Shown here: one piece after another, positions 9,201-18,200 of the stretch
How the letters are laid out: the number at the start of each line of letters is the position of its first letter
Position numbering within the stretch: position 1 is the stretch's first letter
Source of the DNA: CAMBDR01 sp046597185
Lineage (GTDB): Bacteria > Pseudomonadota > Gammaproteobacteria > Burkholderiales > Burkholderiaceae_D
Assembly: GCA_046597185.1 (NCBI GenBank)
Contig: JBKJLF010000256.1
Span: 1 to 21,036 of the forward strand
Direction: 5' to 3'
DNA length: 21,036 nt
Program-made: the position numbers and the translations under genes
The notes under the pieces: generated by a model
The model's input: the letters and a program-made list of their open reading frames with translations, nothing else
The model's database searches: none
Told to the model about the DNA's origin: nothing

Positions 9201-12200
9201 TGATGGCCGCATTTTGGGTCAGCGCACCGCTGGTGCTGACAACCAGATTACCGGATACCGCACCTGCCCCCAATACCAAGGTGTTGCTGTCGGTCAAGCT
9301 CACATCCTTGGCGCTGGTGATGCTCACCGCGCCAGTAAAGTCATTGGCCTGGGTCAAGGTAATCGCATTGCCGCTACCTGCGTCCAATGTGGTCGTGCCG
9401 GTCACGGTTAATGCACCGCCCTGGGTAATGGCACCGCCTGCGCTCACGGCCAAATTGCCCGTCACGGTTTGGGTTGCCAAGGCCACTGCGCCGTTGGTTT
9501 GTTTGATGGCGAGATTGTGCAAACTGCCGGGCAAAGTCAGGTTGGCTGCCGCCGCATGTTTGTTGGTCAGGCTGACATCATTGGCACTACCCGCGCCATT
9601 CACGATGGCGAGATTGCCGGTCAAATCATTGTCTTCATTTGCCAGCGTGATATCCACACTGCCGTTATTGAGGTTGATGGTGCTGCTACCGGCCACGCTG
9701 AGTGCGCCGGTTTGGGTTACATTACCCCCCACCCCCAGGGTTAAACTGCCGGTGATGGTGCTGGCGGCCAGAATGAGCGCATTTTTATCAACCAAACTTA
9801 CGTCGCTACCCTTCAGGCTGACGGCACCGGTAAAGTCGTTATTCGCCTGGGCCAGAGTAATGATATTGCCGGTGCTATCGAGCGTGGTGCTGCCTGCCAC
9901 AGCCAGGGCCGCATTTTGGCTTAAAGCGCCGCCGGTGGTCACACTCAAATTACCGCTGACATTGCCTGCCCCCAAAATCAGGGCATTGGCATCAGTCAGG
10001 CTGACATCTTTACCGCTGGCGATGCCAACGGCCCCGGTAAAGTCGTTGGCCTGAGTCAGGGTAATGGCATTGCCCGTGCCGGCTGCCAGGCTGGTTGTGC
10101 CAGCCACGCTCAAGACACCGCTTTGCGTGATTGCGCCCCCGGCACTCACATCCAGGTTGCCCGTCAATACCGCCTTGGACAAGGCCACCGCATCATTGGT
10201 TTGTTGAATGGTCAGGTTATTCAGATTGGTGGGCAAGGTAAAGTTAGCCGCACCGTTATGGCTATTGGTCAAACTCACATCATGCGCGTTACCTACCCCG
10301 TTGTTCACTGCAACAGCACCCGTGAAATCATTGTCTGCATTATTCAAGGTGATGTCGTTGTTGCTACCCGCACTCAGGTTGAAGGTGCTGCTACCTGCCA
10401 CCACCATCGCCCCGGTTTGCGTAACATTACCGCCAACACTCAGGCCAAAATTACCCGTAATGGTGGAGGCACCCAGCACCGTGTTATTTTTATCCAGGAC
10501 AGTTACATCCACGCCCTTGAAGGCGAGCGCGCCCGTAAAGTCGTTGTTAGCGTTGATCAGGGTGATGTTATTGCCCGCAGCATCAAAGCTGGCCGTACCA
10601 CCCACTGTCAGCCCACCACCTTGGGTAAGCGCACCACCGGCAATCACCACCAGATTGCCGGAGACGTTGCTGGCAGCGAAGAGCAGGCTGTTGGCATCGG
10701 TCACACTCACATTTTTTCCGCTGGTGATGCCAAAGGCAGCTTTGAAGTCGTTGGATTTGGTCAACGTAATGTTATTGCCACTGCCTGCCACAAATGTGGC
10801 AGCCCCTGCCACGCTCAACACGCCATTTTGGGTGATGGCACCGCCTGCGCTCACGTCCAAGGTACCGCTCAGGGTCGCCTTCGACAAGTCCACCGCGCCG
10901 TTGACCTGATTAATGCTGAGGTTATTCAAACTGGTGGGTAAGGTAAAGTTGGCGGCCCCTGTGTGGCTATTGGCCAGGCTGACATTGCGTGCGGTTCCAC
11001 CGGTTTCCTTGATGGCGAGATTGCTGGCAAAGTCATTGCCTGCCAAGGCCAGGGTTACGTCATCGGTGGCCCCCGCATTCAGGTTGATGGTGCTGCTACC
11101 GCCAACCGTCAAGGCGGCGTTTTGCGTCACATGTCCACCCACACCGACGGTGAGGTCACCGGTGACGGTACTGCCATCCAGAATCAAGGCATTGGTATCG
11201 GTGATGCTGACGGTACTGCCTTTGAGCGCAACCGCACCGGTAAAGTCATTGGCCTGGGTTAAGGTGATGGCATTGCCGGTGGTATCGATTGCGGTGGTGC
11301 CGCCTACCGTCAAAACCGCATTTTGTGTAAGCGCACCGCCGGTATTCACAATCAAATTACCCGCCACGGCGGCTGCCCCCAGGAGCAGGGCATTGCTGTC
11401 TTTCAGGCTCACGTTTTTGCCGTTGGTGATGGTCACGGCACCGTTGAAATCGTTGGCACTGGCCAGGGTAATGTCATTGGTCTTACCTGCATCCAATGTG
11501 GTTGTGCCGGTAACACTTAAGACGCCCCCTTGGGTAATGGCCCCGCCTGCGCTCGCATCCAGCGTACCTGCCACGCTCACGCCGGGAATGGCCAGCGCAC
11601 CTGCGGATTGGTTGAGGGTGAGGTTGTTGACATTGGCTGGCAGGGTCAGATTCGAGGCGCTTGCATGGCTATTGGTCAGGCTTACGTCATGCACTGTACC
11701 TGCAACGGTGATACTGCCAACCAAATCATTGCCAGCCGTCGCCAACAGTATGTCCGGCGTGCCGCCAGTGGCGGTGATGCTGGTGTTTCCCGTTACCTTA
11801 AGCGCGGCGTTTTGGGTCAAATTACCCCCCACGCTCAGAGTCAAATTACCGCTGACTGTGCTCGCATCCAACGCCAGCGCATTGGTATCGGTGATGCTGA
11901 CATCGCTACCCTTGAGCGTAACGGCACCGCTAAAGTTGTTGCCACCCTTGGTCAGGGTAATGGTTTTGCCGGTGGAATCCAGGCTGGAAGTGCCGGTGAC
12001 GGCCAGCGCACCGCTTTGCGTCAGCGCACCGCCCGCAGTTACCGCGAGATTACCGGATACCGTGCTTGCCCCCAAGTCGAGTGCATTGGCATCGGTCAGG
12101 CTGACGTTATTGCCGCTGGTGATGGTCACCATGCCAGTAAAATCATTGCTCTTGGTGAGGGTAATATCATTGCTGCTACTGGCTGCCAGCGCGGTCGTGC

Positions 12201-15200
12201 CAGCTACCGACAAGGCGGCACTTTGGGTGATGGCACCACCTGCCGTTACATCCAGATTACCCGTCACCGTGGTGCCTGCCAGGGCGATTGCACCATTGGT
12301 TTGCTTGAGGGTCAGGTTATTCACGGTGCCGGGCAAAGTAAAGTTAGCCGCAGCCGTTTTGCTATTGGTCAAACTCACATCATGCGCCGTACCGCCATTA
12401 TTCACCACGGCCACATTGCCGGTGAAGGTGTTGCCTGCCGTTGCCAGTATGACATCGTCGGTGGCACCCGCGTTCAGGTTAACAGTCGTATTCCCGGTCA
12501 CCGCCAAAGCCGCAGTTTGGCTAACATTGCCACCGGCATTCACGGTCAAATCACTGGTTACCGTGCTGGAGCCAAGCACCAGGGCATTCGAATCGGTGAT
12601 ACTGACCGTGCTGCCTTTTAAGGCCACGGCCCCCGTGAAGTCATTCGCCCCGCCCAGTGTGATGGCGTTTGCAGCGGCGTCAAAACTGGACGTACCGCTC
12701 ACACTCAGCGCACCCGTCTGGGTAATCGCGCCATTTGCACTCACAACCAGATTGCCCGATACCGCACCCGTGCCAAGTTTCAAGGCATTGGCATCGGTTA
12801 AACTGACGTTTTTAGCATTGGTGATGGCAACGGCATCCTGGAAATCATTCGATTTAGTCAGGGTAATGTCGTTGCCGCTGCCTGCTGCCAGTGTAGCCGT
12901 ACCGGTTACCGTCAATGCTGCACTCTGGGTGATGGCACCGCCTGCGCTCACATCCAAGTTACCTGTTACGGTAGTGCCAGCCAGCGCGATTGCCCCATTG
13001 GTTTGCTTGAGCGTCAGGTTATTCACCGTGGTGGGCACGGTAAAGTTGGCCACAGCGGACTTGCTATTGGTCAAACTCACGTCATGCGCCGTACCGCCAT
13101 TGTTCGCCACGGTCACGCTGCCCGTGAAACTATTGCCCGCAGTGGCCAAAAGCACATCATCGGTAGCGCCGGCTTTCAGGTTGACGGTAGTATTGCCCGT
13201 CACCGCCAAGGCGGCTGTCTGACTAACATTGCCGCTTGCATTCACGGTCAAATCACTGCTAACGGTACTGGAGCCAAGCACCAGGGCATTGGCATCGGTA
13301 ATGCTGACGGTGCTGCCTTTCAAGGCCACGGCCCCCGTGAAGTCATTCGCCCCACCCAGTGTGATCGTATTTGCGCCAGCGTCAAAGCCGGACGCACCAG
13401 TCACGTTCAGCGCGCCCGTTTGCGTAATCGCCCCCGATGCAATCACCGCCAAGTTGCCCGAGACGGTGCCCGCACCGAACTTCAGTGCATTGGCATCGGT
13501 CAAGCTGACGTTTTTGCCACTGGTAATGCTGACCGTATCCTTAAAATCATTGGTTTGGGTCAGGGTAATGTCGTTACCGCTGCCTGCTGCGAGAGTGGTC
13601 GTGCCAGCCACGCTCAAGGCGGCACTTTGGGTGATGGCACCGCCAGCGCTGACATCCAGATTACCCGACAGTGTCGCGCCCGACAAAGCGACCGCGCCCT
13701 TGGTTTGGCTCAAGGTCAGGTTGCGCAAACCGGTTGGCAACATGATGTTGGCAGCACCGTTGTGCGCATTCAGGACACTGATATCTTGCGCCGTGCCGGG
13801 GTTGACCGTGGCAATCGTCAATTTGCCCGTCAAATCATTGCCGGCATTCAGTAAGGTTACGTCGATATTGGTATTGGTTTTAAGGGTCACATCGGTGGTA
13901 CCTGCCACCTTCAAAGCCCCGGTTTGGGTCAGATTGCCACCCACCGTCAGGTTCAAGTTTTGCGCCACGTCGCTGACACCCAGCGCCAGGGCGTTGGCAT
14001 CCACCAAGGTAGCGTCTTTGGCGTGAACGACTTTTACATCACCCGTAAAATCATTGCTGGCATGGGCCAAGGTTATTGAATTGCTCGCGCCAGCGTCCAG
14101 CGTGGTGGTGCCCGTCACCGTCAATGAGCCGCCGCTTTGGGTAATGGCACCGCCTGCCGTTACGCTCAAATTACGGATGGTGGTGGTCGGTGACAAATCC
14201 ACCGCGCCCTTGGTTTGGGTCAGGGTTAAATCACGCAGGGTGGCTGGCAAAATCACATTGGCCGAACCGATGTGGCTGTTGGCCACGGTGATATCTTGCG
14301 CCGTACCGGTGTTGGCGGTGGCAATGGTTAAGCTACCGGTAAAATCATTGGTGGTTTTGCTCAGTACCACATCCTGATCGGCTGCGCTGTCCAGTGTTAC
14401 CTTGGTGGTGCCACCGACAGAGAGCGCGCCGTTTTGCGTCAGGCCGCTCTTGGTGGTCACATCCAAATTACCCGTGATGCTACTGGTATCGAGCACCAGA
14501 GCCTTGCCATTGACCAGCGTCGCGGCGCTGGCGTGGGGTATCGATACCGCACCGCCAAAACTGTTACCCGTATTGCCCAGGGTGATGGCGCTGGCAGCGC
14601 TGTCGAGCTCGGTTACGCCCGTAACCGTCAGCGCGCCCGCCTGCGTCAATGTGCCGCTGCTTACGATCAGGCTAGCCACGCTGGATGTATCCAACTTGAG
14701 CGCATTGGCATCCAGAATCGAGGCGCTGCTATCGCTCTTGAGGCTGACCGCGCCGGTAAAGTCGTTGCCCGTATTATTCACCGCAATGGTGCTGGTCGTA
14801 CCATCAAAATTGGAAGTACCCGTCACCTTGATGGTTTTGCCAGCGCTTTGCGAAATACCCTTTGCGGTGACGCTCAAATTACCCGTTGCCACCACATCCG
14901 GCAGTGCAATGGCCGCATTCGCAAAGTTCAAAGTTAAATTAGTCAGTGAAGCGGGTAAAGTAGGCAACACTGCAGCGGCATTCGAATCGGCCAGCGCCAA
15001 GCTGCCAAATGACGAGCCTGAGAATGAAATGCCACCTTTAAAATTGTTTCCGGTATCACCCAGCAATACATCGCTTGATGGGCCAAAGGCAACAGTAGTC
15101 GCACCTGTTACCACGAGAGGGCCAGTTTGGGTAAGGTTCGCACCCGCGCTCAAATCCAGCGTAGCGGTAATGGTGGATGCACCCAGTATCAGTGAGTTGG

Positions 15201-18200
15201 CATCGGTGATTTGTACCTTGGCACCATTGGCTACCACCGCACCCTGAAAATCATTGGTCGCTTTGGTCAGCGTAATATCATTGACGCCCGCATTGAGCGT
15301 GGTGGTGCCGGTGACGGTTAATACGCCGGTTTGCGTAATCGCGCCACCTGCGGTCACCGCCAACTTACGGAACATGGCATCGTTGGCGAAATCTACCGCA
15401 CCCTTGGTTTGATTCAAGGTGAGGTCGCGCACACTGGCAGGCAGCGTCGCAGCAAAACTACCGGTATGGGTATTGGTCAGACTCACATCCTGCACCGATC
15501 CACCGCCCGTAGCGGCAATGGTAATGGAGCCCTTTAAGACGTTATTCTTGTCGAGCGTTACGTCTTTAAGGGGGCCAGTATCAATCGTGACGCTGGTGTT
15601 ACCGTCCACCGTAGCGGCAGCAGATTGGCTGACACTACCCTTGGCCACCACGGTCAAATCGCTATCGGTACTGATCGCGCCCAGGGTCAGATCACCGGCA
15701 GCGGTGATTTTAACGGCTGCCGTGGTATTCGTGACAGCAAGGCTTTGCTTGAAGGTATTGGCAGCATCATCCAGGGTGACACCTGCCGCACCTGCACTCA
15801 AGGTCGTGGTGGCATCCAGCGTGACGCCACCTGCGGTCTGCGTTACACCCTTTGAGGTGACATTCAACTTGTCTGCGGTAATGGCGACGATGCCAAAGTT
15901 AAAGGCTACGTTACCTGTATCGAGCGTAATGGTTTGGCCACTGGCCGAAATCGCCCCGTCCGCAGAGAGTGCGGTGCCTTGATTATTCAGACTAAAATCA
16001 CCGCCGCTTTGCGTGATTGCACCCAATTTGGCAATGACGTTGGTTTTGCCAGTGAAATCGGTCGCGGCTTTATTATCAATCGACAACGTATCGGCAGTAA
16101 TGACGCCTGTTTGATCCAGTGTGTGGTTATTTTTCAGCGATACCTTTTGCATGGCGGCGGCGATCGTACCGACATGAGAAATAACATTGGTTGCCGTGCT
16201 TAAGTTAGTCGCGCCAGCGGTATTGCTCACGGTCAGGGTACCTGCCGTAACGCCATCGGTTGTTTGCGTAATGGCACCACCCGCAGTCAGATCCAGGGTG
16301 CCGCTCACACTCGCACCACCAAGTAGCAATGCATTCTTGTTAACGATGGTAGCATTGGTGGCGTTGGCGATGCTAACCGCACCAGTAAAATCATTATTGC
16401 TATCCAACAGTTTTATAGCATTGGCCGTGCCTGCATCCAGTTTGGTCGTACCCGGCACGACCAAGGCACCGGTCGTGGTAATGTCACCACCTGCCAGAAT
16501 TTCCAGGCTGCCGCTCAGGTTGGTGGCAGCCAGTTCGACCTTGCTGTTTTTGTAGTTGAGGGTCAGGTTGTGCAACCCGGCGCTGTTGAACATGGCCAGC
16601 GGTGCATTCATCACGCCATTACTCAAGCCAACGTCGTGGGCTGAACCGGTGACCGTCACGGTGCCAGTGAATACGTTGGTGGCATTGGCAAGTAACACAT
16701 CTTTGCCCGCAGTATCGATCGTCACACTGGTCTTGCCCGCGACGTTTAAGACACTGGTAACGCTCTGCGTGATGCTGCCAGTGGCACTTTTTACGGTCAA
16801 ATCACCGCCAGTAGCAATATTATCCAGTGCCAAATCGCCGCTGGCCGCCAACTTCACTGCCGCCCCCCCGGTATTGGTAATATCCAGCGTACCGGAAAAT
16901 GTATTCGCCGTATTATCCAGTGTAACCGCACCCGTTTGCGCGTTGAGTTTGGTGGGGGTAGTTATCATAACCTTATCAACGGCGGTGACACCAGTCGAGG
17001 TTACGCTCAAACTGGTGGCTGCAATACTGGCGTTGCTGCCGAAGGTGAACAGCTTGGTAGCGGTATTGAGTGTCACCTTCCCGCTGGCGCTGACCGGGCC
17101 GACCAAGGTTAAAGCTGCGCCGGTATTATCGAGCGCGAAGTCGCCACCGGTTTGGGTAACAGTACCTAAATTGCTGATGACATTGGTTTGTCCCGTTAAA
17201 TTACTGGCTGCGCTATTGGTCAGATTAAAAGTATCGGCACTAATGACACCGCTTTGCCCCAATACTGCCGCATTGGTTAACGAGAAGGTTTTGCCCGTGG
17301 CAGTGATGGTGCCCAGCGCGCTGATTACATTGGTTTTGTTGTCAAATTTGGTCTCGCCCTTGGTGTTATTGATATTTAGGGTACCTGCGGTGAATACACC
17401 TGATTGAGTCAGGCCTGTTGCGCCGCCCGTTACCGCCAAGTCCAGCGTACCTGCCCCCACGTTGGTGGTGCCCAGGTCAAAACCATTGGCAGAAGTGAGG
17501 AACAGACTACCGCCGCCTGTGGTGCTGGCCGTGATTTTAGTTGCAGCAAAATCTATCGCCCCCGCACCAGTTGCACCGATATTGCCGCCGGAGGTATTGG
17601 CATTCAAATTCAACGTACCTGCGGTGATGGTGAACCCGCCATTGGTGATGGAGCCGCCATTGAGTATCACGGTTCGGCTGGTGCTATTGTTGTCGCTACT
17701 GCCAAAGTCGGATGCGCCGGCAATCGTGATGACGCCAGTGGCCCCGGTTGCGCCAATTTCAATTGTGCCGGCTTTGGACGCTTTCAATTTGACAATGTCA
17801 GTTGCGCCCAGGTTATAACCCGTGCCAGCACCCACATTGATGGCGGTGCTGGTGGTATTGGCTTGCAGCTTGATACTGCCAGTGACGGTTGTCAAACTCG
17901 CCGTGCCCAAATCAATACCACCCGATTTGAGGGTGATACCACCCGCCACCACGCTGGCCGTACCGAAATTAACGCTGCCACTACCGCCTGTATTCAAATC
18001 CAGCACCCCGGTGCCCAAATTCTGATTGCCAGTCAAGCCGATACCGCTGATGCCATTGCTATTGATCAAGGTAAAATTGCCGCCGATGCTGCTTGCACCA
18101 AGATTGAGTACCTTGTTGGCTTGACTACTCAAATCAACCGCGCCAGCGACATTATCCAGCACCAGTGTGGTGGCCTTGATGGCCCCGCTTTGATCCAGCG

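Noticed and set aside
10913..13222. 769-codon open frame on the + strand, with other long + frames between 5,400 and 20,900
   Set aside because: These are shadows of the repetitive minus-strand gene. Because the repeat length is a multiple of three, any stop-free antisense frame is copied along with each unit. The + frames overlap one another and read as low-complexity sequence.
5197..16554. Possible CRISPR or transposon array because of regular repeats
   Set aside because: The repeats are coding, in frame and without unique spacers, and no transposase or terminal inverted repeats are present.
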